Below the pieces are notes generated by a model that was given only the letters and a program-made list of their open reading frames with translations, did not search any database and was not told the DNA's origin. A stretch of DNA of 64,000 bases from an uncultured Pluralibacter sp. (GTDB lineage Bacteria; Pseudomonadota; Gammaproteobacteria; Enterobacterales; Enterobacteriaceae), in NCBI RefSeq assembly GCF_913775985.1, contig NZ_CAJYMB010000150.1, positions 1 through 64,000 on the forward strand. The letters run 5' to 3'. Shown in pieces: positions 20,838 to 29,780 of the stretch (positions are counted from its first letter, which is position 1; the number at the start of each line of letters is the position of its first letter). The position numbers were made by a program, and so were the translations under genes.

Positions 20838-21601
20838 CCCTTCCCGATCGCTGGCTGTCTCTCAAACAATTCACCGACGCGCGTATTGCTCTCGGGCGCA
20901 GCGGCGCCAGTCAGCCAACCCGCGAAATTTTACGCTTCGGCCTGGCCCACGCGCAGGCCCGGGACGCGGTACATACCCCTTTTGACAGCGACGGGCTTCT
21001 CGCGCCCCTGCACGATCTCGGGTTAAAAACCCTCGTTGTGCACAGCGCCGCGCCCGACCGGCATCAGTATCTGTGCCGCCCCGATCTTGGCCGCCAGCTC
21101 AATGAGTCCGATCGCCAGCACCTGCGCTCGCTGGCGCTGCCCCCGGCAGATTTAACCTTTGTCATTGGCGACGGACTCTCCTCCTGTGCGGTGCACCGCC
21201 AGGCAGTGCCGCTGGTGGCGGAGATTATGCCCTGGCTGGCGCGCCTGGGGATCCGGCCCGGCCCGGTGGTTCTCGCCCACCAGGCCCGGGTAGCCCTCGG
21301 GGATGACGTTGGTGAGGCGCTCAACAGTAAAGCCGTGGCGGTGCTTATTGGCGAACGTCCGGGCCTGTCGTCGCCGGACAGCCTCGGGGTTTATCTGACC
21401 TGGAAACCGCATCGCCAGCGGCTGGACGCGGATCGTAACTGCATTTCCAATATCCGCCCTGAAGGGCTGAACCATCAGGCTGCGGCATTTAAACTAGCCT
21501 GGCTGCTGGAGCAGTGCTTTTTGCGGCGGCTGAGCGGCGTGGTGTTAAAAGATGAAAGCGATAATCCTGCGCTGGGCGGGGTGGTCAGGCTGGGTGGGTG
21601 A
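20834..21601 (+). CDS. eutC: Ethanolamine ammonia-lyase small subunit EutC
   Basis: 255 residues, shorter than the E. coli protein (about 295) because it lacks the long N-terminal extension; short forms are usual outside microcompartment operons, where that extension is not needed for encapsulation. GRSGASQPTREILRFGLAHA, VIGDGLSSCAVHRQA and GERPGLSSPDSLGVYLTW form the cobalamin-binding small subunit. It starts within the eutB stop (ATGA), so the two are translationally coupled. Confidence 0.93.
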   Translation: MTLPDRWLSLKQFTDARIALGRSGASQPTREILRFGLAHAQARDAVHTPFDSDGLLAPLHDLGLKTLVVHSAAPDRHQYLCRPDLGRQLNESDRQHLRSLALPPADLTFVIGDGLSSCAVHRQAVPLVAEIMPWLARLGIRPGPVVLAHQARVALGDDVGEALNSKAVAVLIGERPGLSSPDSLGVYLTWKPHRQRLDADRNCISNIRPEGLNHQAAAFKLAWLLEQCFLRRLSGVVLKDESDNPALGGVVRLGG

Positions 21602-21654
21602 GAATTTTCCTGCGGGGGAGATACCCCTGTGAAAAGCCTGTTTACTGAGATATG

Positions 21655-21835
21655 GAGCATTGGCATTTCTGATGCTTTGAGCAGCGCTTGCGCTGACCCT
21701 GTAAGGGTGAGGCCGCAGGCCGAATAACGCGGCAAGTGAGTGAATCCCCGTGAGCTTGACTTCCGTAAGTGACCGGGGTGAACAAATGCAGCTAACGTCT
21801 ATGCAGCTTGAAGTATGACGGGTATAAAAGGAAAT
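21655..21835 (+). repeat. Structured intergenic element after eutC (possible small RNA or repeat)
   Basis: Four consecutive hairpins can be drawn: CAGCG/CGCTG (21682-21695), ACCCT/AGGGT (21696-21708), GCCGC/GCGGC (21712-21733) and CCCCG/CGGGG (21746-21778), followed by the tail GCAGCTTGAAGTATGACGGG. It is non-coding and sharply more structured than the AT-rich DNA that follows. I recall similar tails between genes in Klebsiella and Enterobacter genomes, so it may be a dispersed enterobacterial repeat or structured RNA; no second copy is in this window. Confidence 0.45.
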
Positions 21836-22202
21836 CTACTCAAAATTAATTATATATATTCTACACTAAGAGTGTGCTGCTATGGTTCTGGATGATGCTA
21901 ATATATTATTATTACATCTTCTGCGGGTGGGGTATATTTGTCATAAATTAAGTCCCTTGGTATTTACTGTGCCTGTACGCGCTAATTAATTAATTTATGC
22001 GCCCGGAGATTATCTCTCTGCGGCATTGAAATAATAATAATTTTTTATTATGCGGTGTAATGCTTTATTATTATTTGGGGTGGTGTAACTTACAATCCCT
22101 TTGACGTGGTTTTATTAATTGATTAGGATTTCTGGTTATTAAGGCTTACGGCCTTCTGGTGCATGATGCATATGTATTATAAAATAATATAGGGAGATTA
22201 AA
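21836..22202. other. AT-rich leader upstream of the EcpR-like gene
   Basis: About 370 bp of very AT-rich sequence without a gene. It should carry the promoter of the regulator at 22203. The A+T content makes it a likely H-NS target, as is known for E. coli ecp/mat regulation, but no specific operator is claimed. Confidence 0.35.
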
Positions 22203-22862
22203 TTGATTGGTAATAACTCTAAGGATTTCACTTGTCTTGGCTGTGAGTTAGCGTGTGACTATGCAAACAGTGAGCTTTTTTATGATCTCAAATGCAATGA
22301 TAAGAAATTAGTTGTCTGGCCTGATGATAATTACTATTTCAAGCTGGCGATTAACGAATTGGTATTCAAACGCTCTTTTTGTTACCATGAAAATGGAATT
22401 GTTGTTGTCGATCTATCAATATATCACCTGGCTTTCTTTCTTAATGAAAACTGGATTGATTTCCTGAAAAAAACAAATTTACATGTCACGCTCATTGCCG
22501 GCCATGGCATGTTGCCATTGGCTAATTTTTGGGCTAAAAAAGCGGCTGCAAATTGGGCTGTGTTAAATGGTTGTGATTTAATAAACGCGGATTTTAAATC
22601 AAAAAAGAAACCTATTAATACGTTCGAGATTAACTTGAATAGCTACCCATCCCTTAGCGATAACGAAATGTACACGCTAAGGCTGATGAAAAAGGGGTGT
22701 TCTAATCATGATATTGCCACGCATTTACAGTGTGAAGTCCGTCATGTCTACCGCCTACAGGATGCAATAAGAAAAAAGATGCGCTCACCTAATTTCTTTC
22801 GTGGAGTCATGTTCAAACAGGCTATCTCAACAACCTTTAATCATACTACTGCACCGGTTTAG
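22203..22862 (+). CDS. EcpR/MatA-like LuxR-type regulator, copy 2
   Basis: 219 residues, starting at TTG (22203) with GGGAG 6 bases upstream. The N-terminus has CLGCELACDY (Cys11, Cys14, Cys18); then VVWPDDNYYFKLAINELV, similar to the EcpR sensor region of E. coli; then a C-terminal LuxR helix-turn-helix (LSDNEMYTLRLMKKGCSNHD and HLQCEVRHVYRLQDAIRKKM, about residues 155-200). The regulator at 29091 shares the Cys motif at identical positions and the WPDNNYYLRLGI block, so the two are paralogues. It is convergent with ecpE, with a 17-bp overlap of the 3' ends. It probably tunes pilus expression; its ligand or partner is unknown. Confidence 0.75.
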   Translation: MIGNNSKDFTCLGCELACDYANSELFYDLKCNDKKLVVWPDDNYYFKLAINELVFKRSFCYHENGIVVVDLSIYHLAFFLNENWIDFLKKTNLHVTLIAGHGMLPLANFWAKKAAANWAVLNGCDLINADFKSKKKPINTFEINLNSYPSLSDNEMYTLRLMKKGCSNHDIATHLQCEVRHVYRLQDAIRKKMRSPNFFRGVMFKQAISTTFNHTTAPV

Positions 22863-23544
22863 CAAAACAGCCTGAACCCAATTGATGATAGCGCCCGAGG
22901 GCGACAATATATTTTTTATTGTTCCCTTGGGCCTCGGGACCTTTCCAGCTTTCACCAGGCAGCATGTAGAACTGTTTTGAGCTTTCATCATCGCCGTTAC
23001 AGCCCTTTTGTAAAATTACCCGGAAAAATGTGTTTCCCGTATTTCTAATTACGCCACTCTTTTCATCAATGGTATATTTTAGCTCTGTTTTTCGAGGCCG
23101 AACCACAAGGATAGTACTCATGGCAACAACGGGAATGATATCCATGTTTTTTTGGGCCTGACGAAACGGAAAGATCGTGATCGGAGATTCCTTGAAAATC
23201 ACACGATAATATCTCTCAATATTATCATAAGGGCCACGATAATAAAGCTTAAAGTACTCTTTACCATCGGGCTGGATCGTGAATTTAAGCGGTGACCAAA
23301 TGAGATCTTTAGCACTGGCCAGTACCGCAGATTCATTCCCTGCACCCGGGCGAGAAATTTTATAGGCGGAAATGGTATACAAATTACTGCGGCTGGTATC
23401 ATTTATTATAGGCCGGGCAATAAAATCTTTGCTGGCATCCATATCGTAGACGATTGCATTAAAATACACGCCGCTGGCCGGGCTGGTAAACAGCCCGAAA
23501 AAGAGACTGAGGGTGGTGAAAAGCGCCGCTGTTGTCATTTTCAT
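22846..23544 (-). CDS. ecpE: ECP pilus periplasmic chaperone EcpE-like
   Basis: 232 residues with a signal peptide (core ALFTTLSLFFGLFTSPASG). YFKLYYRGPYDNIERYYRV and STILVVRPRKTELKYTIDE align with EcpB in the same operon, showing that both are alternate-family (alpha) pilus chaperones. In E. coli, EcpE is the second chaperone, thought to assist EcpD. It is the last gene of ecpABCDE, 8 bp after ecpD, and its 3' end overlaps the convergent regulator. Confidence 0.85.
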   Translation of the reverse strand: MKMTTAALFTTLSLFFGLFTSPASGVYFNAIVYDMDASKDFIARPIINDTSRSNLYTISAYKISRPGAGNESAVLASAKDLIWSPLKFTIQPDGKEYFKLYYRGPYDNIERYYRVIFKESPITIFPFRQAQKNMDIIPVVAMSTILVVRPRKTELKYTIDEKSGVIRNTGNTFFRVILQKGCNGDDESSKQFYMLPGESWKGPEAQGNNKKYIVALGRYHQLGSGCFAKPVQ

Positions 23545-23552
23545 GAATGTGC

Positions 23553-25160
23553 CTATTTATCAACCCCAATCCATTTTGCCGTCACCTCGACCGTACCGCT
23601 GGCGCTGACTGTCCCCATCCAGTCTTCATCATTGACGGACAGCTTTGAACGCAGGTCGTTCATCGGGAACAGCAGCTTTAACGTGGTGGTAAAGAAAAAA
23701 CCGTCGTTTACGCTGGCGTTCCACGCCGTTTGAACCCAGGTTGCATCCGTCATATCTACAGGCGCTTCGCTACAGCTATTGCGCACTTTCACTTCACTAC
23801 CCGTTGATGAAATCCATGACAGATAGGCCGGGATAGGGACCTGAAGGCTCTCGTCGGGGGATTTAAATAAGCAATAGGGGACTCCAGCCAGCGTCACGCT
23901 ATCCCCTTTAACCTGGGCCGTGATGCTGTCGGCCTGGCGGGCAGCAGACGTTGTGACTTTATAGTCAAATTCGATAGGGGGGCTATCTTCGCCGATTTTT
24001 CCAGAGGCTTTAGGATTTGTGCTGCCATCCGTGGAAACGATACTAATTCCATACTCGCGCGGAAGGATATTTAATTTTGTCGAGGGTGTAAACTGATAAA
24101 AACCAGATTCTGGTGACACGCTATTCTTAAAGGCAAAGGTAAAGATTCCATCTTTATTGGTTAGATTGGTCCCTGCATTCAAGGCACTTTTGAAGAAATC
24201 ATTGGACATAAATATATTAACGTACTCACCTGAGGGTGTAAAAATACTGCTATAAGCTTTAGATGTACCAAAATTTGTCCAGGTAACCCCATCACCGCTA
24301 TATTTTATGTCTGCCGCACCAGGAGTGAATCCAAGGATGGCTTTATCAATGATCATTTGCATAGTCAAAGAGCTAGATAGTACTTTCGTCTCTTTTAGGT
24401 TGTAGGCTATCATTCGGCATGAAAGTCCACTTTTTTTATCTACTATTGCAATTTTACAGGAATCGGAACCACTGCTGATACTCGGTGTTCCATCGCTGGC
24501 AACCCAAATTTCTGCCATGGCTCCCGTACTTTTTAATTCTAAGTGAGAGATTTTATTCAACGTTAAGTTATAGATACGCCAAGATGCCCCACTGGGCAGG
24601 TCTTTACAGCGCTGGCCTGTTTTATAATCATAATCTGTAGCCGTGGTACACAGATTTAATTGATACGTTTCACTATTACCTACTGGCAAGTTTCGAAAAT
24701 AGACGTAAGCAGTAGGACTCAGAGAGCCAAAACCATAAGAACCGTTATATACGCTATTCCCTGACATCGTATGATAGAAACCTTCCCGATCAAGATGTTC
24801 AGCCGCGATATAGCCGCTTGCCGGGCAGGTTGAACCACTGTTCATACAGCGTATTCCAGCAAAAGGCTGGGATATTGAGGAGTTTGATATCCACATATCA
24901 TAATAACGATTAACGCCCGTCCAGCCAACGAAACCCATGTAGCCGAGACTGACTTGATTGCTCTTATAATGCATCCATACATTGGCACCGCTAAACCGCG
25001 GATCTAATTTACTTGAGGTAATAAAATATTCATTGTCTACGGCATTATCGATGAACATATAATCATTTTCACCGCTACCGGACACGGTAGATGTCACTGC
25101 TATTGCGGGGCCTGCGGCAATCAGACCCACAACACCCAAACATAAATTCTTAATAGACAT
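23553..25160 (-). CDS. ecpD: ECP pilus tip adhesin EcpD-like
   Basis: 535 residues from the ATG at 25160 (AGGAG upstream); longer in-frame starts run into ecpC coding sequence. A signal peptide ends near residue 21 (core LGVVGLIAAGPAIA). The rest is beta-rich with paired cysteines and no recognised catalytic motif, consistent with EcpD, the polymerising tip subunit of the E. coli common pilus (547 residues). It overlaps ecpC by 11 bp. Sequence similarity is weaker than for EcpA-C, as expected for an adhesin. Confidence 0.8.
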   Translation of the reverse strand: MSIKNLCLGVVGLIAAGPAIAVTSTVSGSGENDYMFIDNAVDNEYFITSSKLDPRFSGANVWMHYKSNQVSLGYMGFVGWTGVNRYYDMWISNSSISQPFAGIRCMNSGSTCPASGYIAAEHLDREGFYHTMSGNSVYNGSYGFGSLSPTAYVYFRNLPVGNSETYQLNLCTTATDYDYKTGQRCKDLPSGASWRIYNLTLNKISHLELKSTGAMAEIWVASDGTPSISSGSDSCKIAIVDKKSGLSCRMIAYNLKETKVLSSSLTMQMIIDKAILGFTPGAADIKYSGDGVTWTNFGTSKAYSSIFTPSGEYVNIFMSNDFFKSALNAGTNLTNKDGIFTFAFKNSVSPESGFYQFTPSTKLNILPREYGISIVSTDGSTNPKASGKIGEDSPPIEFDYKVTTSAARQADSITAQVKGDSVTLAGVPYCLFKSPDESLQVPIPAYLSWISSTGSEVKVRNSCSEAPVDMTDATWVQTAWNASVNDGFFFTTTLKLLFPMNDLRSKLSVNDEDWMGTVSASGTVEVTAKWIGVDK

Positions 25161-27687
25161 TCTCAAGATCTCCTGTGCGGGATGCGGTCTGCTGCTGCAT
25201 CTGACATGGAATTTCACCGACCCATGCCGCGCCTCTGACATCGGTAAGGTTAAGGTCCGCTTCGCAAATGCCGCCATTCTTGTCCAGCAGGGTAATAACG
25301 GGATAGCGCTTATCGACATCCATCGCGAACTCGCCTTTATCGTCAGTGCGGGTTTTGCCGATATGGTTGTGGATGTCCGTATTGGCGTAATAGCTGCCGT
25401 CAGGGCGCTTGACGCGACCAAACACCGTCACCAGCTGCTTAACTTCCGGATTGATTACGCTGAGGTTGCCGGGATAAAGCACCACTTTGCTGCGCCGTCC
25501 GCTAACGATATCCACGCTGTCCTCAGAGTTCTTATCATTCATCAGCTCGACGTTGTATTCGGCGTAAGGGGGAAGGGTGATGAAATTACTTTTACCCGTC
25601 AGCGGGTAGCTCTGGCCGTTAATCTGCGCCATCATCTTGCCCTTCTCGCTGAAGTTGGTATTCACCACCAGCCCGGCGTTCTGCGTGCCGTTGCTGGCAT
25701 AGAAATCTTTTTGCGTCCAGGCAATGCTGCCCTGGGAGCTGAGGCTGATATTGGAACTGTTGTCAGAGGAGCGGCTGGCGGAAACGGTGCCGGTATTGTA
25801 TTTGGTGTCGTAGCTGGCGAAGCCATTTGCCGCAAAATCGCCGGAACTGTAGCCGCTGTCATCGCTATTTTTTTGCTTAAGGCGTTTTGACACCGACGCA
25901 CCGGCGCTGGTAATGACGCTGTCGTCGAACTGCTTCTGAACCTTGAGGTTTGCCAGCATATCGCCGTTCTGACTTGAGACACCGGCGCTGACCGTGGTAC
26001 CGAAAGGAATGGAAATATCGATGTTGACGTATTTGTCGCGTAAGTTGGTGCGATCGTCATACTGATAATTCTGGATCCCGGTACGCAGCGCCACAGATCC
26101 GTAGCGGTTTGCCAGCAGGGACTGACTGTAGTCCACGTTGGTGTAGGTGCTGCCGTTATATTTATTATTGGTGCGGCTCACGGACAGGCTGCCGAGAAAC
26201 GAGGCCGCCTTGCGCAAGTTGGCGGTAGCGCCAATCGATACATAATCATTTTTCTGCATGGAAAGCCGATTACCCACGTGCCCGTACTGGCGCGATCCCC
26301 ACAGGCTGCCGTAACCCTCTGGCAGGCTGTAATTAACGGTAGAAATACTTTGCCAGCTGCTGTCAGTGGCGAGCATTGCCTGCTGATTAAAGCTGAACGC
26401 GTCGCTGAGAATCACGCTGACTTCGGATTCGTTAACGCCATTATTGTCAAAACCGTACAGCGTCGATTTCAGGTTCACGCCGGAGAGCCACGGCTGGCTG
26501 GTCGCACCTGAGACGCCGGCAATCCAGGTATTCTTCTTCCCGTAGCGGGTATTTTTGTGATCGCGGTAATCCGTTCTGTCATATTCCAGATTGCCGCCGA
26601 ACATCTGCCAGGTGAAGTTGCCGGTCAGGCTGGATTTGCGGGCAAAGGTTTTGTTGATATTCGCCGTGCGGCTGCTGACCTCGCGGCCGTTAATGATCAC
26701 TTTCACATCCACATCGTAAATACCAAACGGCAGGCGGGAGGTATCAAGTTCGTAGCTGCCCATTGAGAAATTCTGAATACTCAGCAGCTTGCCGTTGCGG
26801 TAAACGTGTACTTCACCTGCGGCAGGAAGAAACACCGTTACCGGGGTCAGCGACAGGGTATTGTCTTCAATCTGGGTGCTGCTTTTGTTTCCGTAACTGG
26901 CACCATAAATGCGGCTGGAATTTAGTGCGTTCATGCTGGCAATAGACTGCAGGTTCCACGTATCCACCATGCCCATCGCCAGCCGGTGTCCGGCAAAGTC
27001 GCGTTCGTACATCGCGCGGTAGACTTTACTTTCGCGATCGGATGTCCCGATGCCGTACACCGAGCCGTTGAGATTGACGTGGTGCTCGCGCAGCGACAGC
27101 GTGTTGTCCAGGGTCAGGTAGCTGCTGCTGTTGTCGCTGCCGCCGTATTGACTGTAGTAGCTGCCGAAGGTGTAGTTAAGCACGCTTGATAAATGCTCTG
27201 CGGTTGATTCGCCGAGCATATTCGAGCGCGGCAGAATAGCGGCATTCATAGCCTCGCGGTTTACTGTCAGCTCAAGATAAAAGGAGCGCGTCTCCAGAGA
27301 CAGGGAGGCGTCCTTATTGAGGATAATACGCTTGCCGTCGCCGATACTTTTATTCTGCAGACCAGCGATCATGGCTTTAATCTTTGGCGACAGCTCGGTG
27401 CGATCGGGAAGGTCGCTCAGCGTGACCTGCTGAATTGCAAATTCATTATCTTTGATCGTCAGTATCGCCTCGGCGATTTTCTGGTTGCTTCGTTGAGTAT
27501 TGGTGTCGCCCGCGTAACGAATAAAAATAGGCACGGTCATCCCCTGATACAAAGCATTAGCGAAGACCGCAGGAATAACATAATTATTCACTTTTACTGG
27601 TGCTGTTGGGTTTGCAAGTAAACTCTGATTTATAGAGAGCAATAGTCCAGCAAACAGCGTCCCTCTGACATAGCCCAGATTATCCAT
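25150..27687 (-). CDS. ecpC: ECP pilus outer-membrane usher EcpC-like
   Basis: 845 residues (E. coli EcpC about 841). A signal peptide is followed by an N-terminal domain, a long beta-barrel section (strands such as GASYGNKSSTQIEDNTLSL) and C-terminal domains with VTVFGRVKRPDGSYYANTDIH. PVTVFLPAAGEVHVYRNGKL and SYELDTSRLPFGIYDVDV match the plug and neighbouring segments of alternate (CS1-type) ushers. It would export and polymerise EcpA and EcpD through the outer membrane. It lies 8 bp after ecpB. Confidence 0.9.
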   Translation of the reverse strand: MDNLGYVRGTLFAGLLLSINQSLLANPTAPVKVNNYVIPAVFANALYQGMTVPIFIRYAGDTNTQRSNQKIAEAILTIKDNEFAIQQVTLSDLPDRTELSPKIKAMIAGLQNKSIGDGKRIILNKDASLSLETRSFYLELTVNREAMNAAILPRSNMLGESTAEHLSSVLNYTFGSYYSQYGGSDNSSSYLTLDNTLSLREHHVNLNGSVYGIGTSDRESKVYRAMYERDFAGHRLAMGMVDTWNLQSIASMNALNSSRIYGASYGNKSSTQIEDNTLSLTPVTVFLPAAGEVHVYRNGKLLSIQNFSMGSYELDTSRLPFGIYDVDVKVIINGREVSSRTANINKTFARKSSLTGNFTWQMFGGNLEYDRTDYRDHKNTRYGKKNTWIAGVSGATSQPWLSGVNLKSTLYGFDNNGVNESEVSVILSDAFSFNQQAMLATDSSWQSISTVNYSLPEGYGSLWGSRQYGHVGNRLSMQKNDYVSIGATANLRKAASFLGSLSVSRTNNKYNGSTYTNVDYSQSLLANRYGSVALRTGIQNYQYDDRTNLRDKYVNIDISIPFGTTVSAGVSSQNGDMLANLKVQKQFDDSVITSAGASVSKRLKQKNSDDSGYSSGDFAANGFASYDTKYNTGTVSASRSSDNSSNISLSSQGSIAWTQKDFYASNGTQNAGLVVNTNFSEKGKMMAQINGQSYPLTGKSNFITLPPYAEYNVELMNDKNSEDSVDIVSGRRSKVVLYPGNLSVINPEVKQLVTVFGRVKRPDGSYYANTDIHNHIGKTRTDDKGEFAMDVDKRYPVITLLDKNGGICEADLNLTDVRGAAWVGEIPCQMQQQTASRTGDLENVY

Positions 27688-27695
27688 AATAGCTC

Positions 27696-28373
27696 TCAGT
27701 TTACATTAATATACTGTTCACCGTGCCAGATGCCGACTCTGGTTTTTTTATTTGTGAGGTCTGTATATACTATTCTTGCGCTTACGCCCGGCATCACATA
27801 ATAGCGCTCGCGGCAGCCTTCACCTGAATCCTTTGATTTATCTTTGCACGGGCCGTATGAAATAATGCGGAATGAGGCATTTCCCGTATTGGTAACAACA
27901 CCGTTCTTCCAGCTAAAATCGAATTTTTCCTGGCGCGGTGCGACCACCAGAATGGTACTGATAATCGCCGAGGTGGTTGCTTCACCCTGTTTTTTACTTT
28001 TATTGGCTTCGAACTCGGTCACCGGCTCATCGGTCCACGATACGCGGTAATAACGCTCTTTGTTATCCTCCGGGCCTTTATAAAAAAAGCGGAAGTTATC
28101 TTTGGCATTGCCGGGCAAAATCATGCTGGCGGGCGTGGATAACAGCTCTGATTTTGACTCCATCGGAATAATAATGCCGCCTTCCATAGGGGATGACAGG
28201 CGCTGAACGGTGACGCTAACGTAGCGCGCGGTGTCAGTGACGTTGGCAATTTCTTTTGCCAGGCTACTTTTATCGGGCTCCATCATGGAAGTGACTTCAC
28301 CTACGTTAATCGCCTGGGCCGACAGAGAAACAGCGCAAAGAGAAAGAGTGAACAGCAGTGAGTTGCACTTCAT
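27696..28373 (-). CDS. ecpB: ECP pilus chaperone EcpB-like
   Basis: 225 residues with signal peptide MKCNSLLFTLSLCAVSLSAQA-type N-terminus ending at residue 21. DNFRFFYKGPEDNKERYYRV and STILVVAPRQEKFDFSW are shared with EcpE. It is an immunoglobulin-like periplasmic chaperone that would hold EcpA pilin subunits before delivery to the usher. It lies 63 bp downstream of ecpA and 8 bp upstream of ecpC. Confidence 0.87.
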   Translation of the reverse strand: MKCNSLLFTLSLCAVSLSAQAINVGEVTSMMEPDKSSLAKEIANVTDTARYVSVTVQRLSSPMEGGIIIPMESKSELLSTPASMILPGNAKDNFRFFYKGPEDNKERYYRVSWTDEPVTEFEANKSKKQGEATTSAIISTILVVAPRQEKFDFSWKNGVVTNTGNASFRIISYGPCKDKSKDSGEGCRERYYVMPGVSARIVYTDLTNKKTRVGIWHGEQYINVN

Positions 28374-28436
28374 AGCCTTTCCTTGAAGAGGGCCGAAGCC
28401 CTCTTATTTATTACGAGGGAGGAGTTTTTCGCAGAA

Positions 28437-29021
28437 TTAGGCGCTGGTGGTCCACACGGCGGTGAACTGTACGCGAACGTCGCCGCTCCAGTAGCCGTCG
28501 GTCAGATCTTCAAACTGAGCAGCGGTGCTGCCGTCTGAAGTTGCGGAATCGATGGAGAAATCGAAGTTACCCTGGGTGCTGGTACGGTCAGCACCTGCGT
28601 AAGCGGTGGCTACAGCCAGCGCATCAAGACCCGCAGATACGTTGCCCTGGGTATCGATCATAGTGACCGGCGTTGCTTCGCTCAGCGCCTGTCCGTTCCA
28701 CTTCACGCCCACCGCAAGGGTAGAAGCATCGGTGGTGCGGCTCAGAGTGTTGTTAACAATCTGGGAGGTCAGTTTGAAATCTGTCGCGCCAGACTGGCCT
28801 GCGATAGTAATATCAAACGCGCCTTTCTGGGTATTAAACGCTTTGATACCTTCCGCATACTGGAAATTCAGCGATTTCAGCGGGGTAACAACCAGCATGC
28901 TTTTGGTGTCTTTCGTTGCGCTGGCATCCCAGGTTGCAGTAGCGGTTGCTGTTACATCAGCAATAGCGTTAGCAGACAGGCATGCAGCGGCGACGATACC
29001 GGCGAGTACGATTTTTTTCAT
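28437..29021 (-). CDS. ecpA: ECP (E. coli common pilus) major pilin EcpA-like
   Basis: 194 residues, close to E. coli EcpA (195). The signal peptide ends at ANAIA; then DVTATATATWDASATKDTKS, SMLVVTPLKSLNFQYAEGIK and SGDVRVQFTAVWTT follow the EcpA/MatB pattern from end to end. It is the shaft subunit of a thin pilus that mediates epithelial attachment and biofilm in E. coli and Klebsiella. The 63-bp gap to ecpB could allow differential expression. The regulator at 29091 ends about 70 bp upstream of its ATG. Confidence 0.92.
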   Translation of the reverse strand: MKKIVLAGIVAAACLSANAIADVTATATATWDASATKDTKSMLVVTPLKSLNFQYAEGIKAFNTQKGAFDITIAGQSGATDFKLTSQIVNNTLSRTTDASTLAVGVKWNGQALSEATPVTMIDTQGNVSAGLDALAVATAYAGADRTSTQGNFDFSIDSATSDGSTAAQFEDLTDGYWSGDVRVQFTAVWTTSA

Positions 29022-29090
29022 TCTTTATATTCCTGAATTAATAAATATCCATTGATTTATCGCGGTATGGCAATAAATTTCTTACTGATA

Positions 29091-29708
29091 CTAACTGGAG
29101 ATAACTGTATTTAATTTTCCCCTCCCTCCCATCTTTTTTTGCAAAATACCCTTTGCATAATAGATTCTTTTTTCATTAATCTGCAGCGTTTCGGACATCT
29201 CTTTGATGTTCTTTTCAGCCAGCATGAGATCGAGTACAGCTATCTCAAGATCGTTAAATTTGGTGTTGGAAGCGCGACGATCGTGATGGCCGGTAAAGCA
29301 ATAATTGATTATTTTATCAATTTTAGCGTAGTCATCATTGCTGGTGATGACTGTCGAAATTAAATGTGATTTCGCTTTCCAGTAGAATGCTAAAGGCTCC
29401 ATCACTTTATCAGTGACAAGGATTAGCTTTAACCCTGATTTTGATAAATTCTGCAACCATTGGTTATTAGTAAAGTAACGAATGTTATGACACGAGAAAT
29501 CAACAAAAATAAATCCCGTATAGGAAAAGTTATAGTGTGAATTCAAGATTAAAAATTGAATTCCTAACCTTAAATAATAATTATTATCAGGCCATAAGGT
29601 GTACTGGTTCTCAACGCACTTTACTTTTTTTATCGTTGGCGGCGCAAGAAGATCGCAGTGTAAGTGGCAACTCATACACTTTATTTTTTTATCGGTGTGC
29701 GATGGCAT
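29091..29708 (-). CDS. ecpR: EcpR/MatA-like LuxR-type regulator, copy 1
   Basis: 205 residues if started at the ATG at 29708. That start puts CMSCHLHCD at Cys11, Cys14 and Cys18, exactly as in copy 2 at 22203; an upstream in-frame ATG at 29780 has no better ribosome binding site, so the start is not certain. TLWPDNNYYLRLGIQFLI corresponds to the EcpR N-terminal region and FNDLEIAVLDLMLAEKNIKEM with INEKRIYYAKGILQKKM is the LuxR helix-turn-helix. Its place directly upstream of ecpA on the same strand is that of ecpR in E. coli, which activates the operon against H-NS. Confidence 0.78.
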   Translation of the reverse strand: MPSHTDKKIKCMSCHLHCDLLAPPTIKKVKCVENQYTLWPDNNYYLRLGIQFLILNSHYNFSYTGFIFVDFSCHNIRYFTNNQWLQNLSKSGLKLILVTDKVMEPLAFYWKAKSHLISTVITSNDDYAKIDKIINYCFTGHHDRRASNTKFNDLEIAVLDLMLAEKNIKEMSETLQINEKRIYYAKGILQKKMGGRGKLNTVISS

Positions 29709-29780
29709 ATCCTTTTTATTTCCCTGTTTCCTGTATTTCACCGCATGTGATGGAGGGGATAATAAGTTTAGAAACATCAT

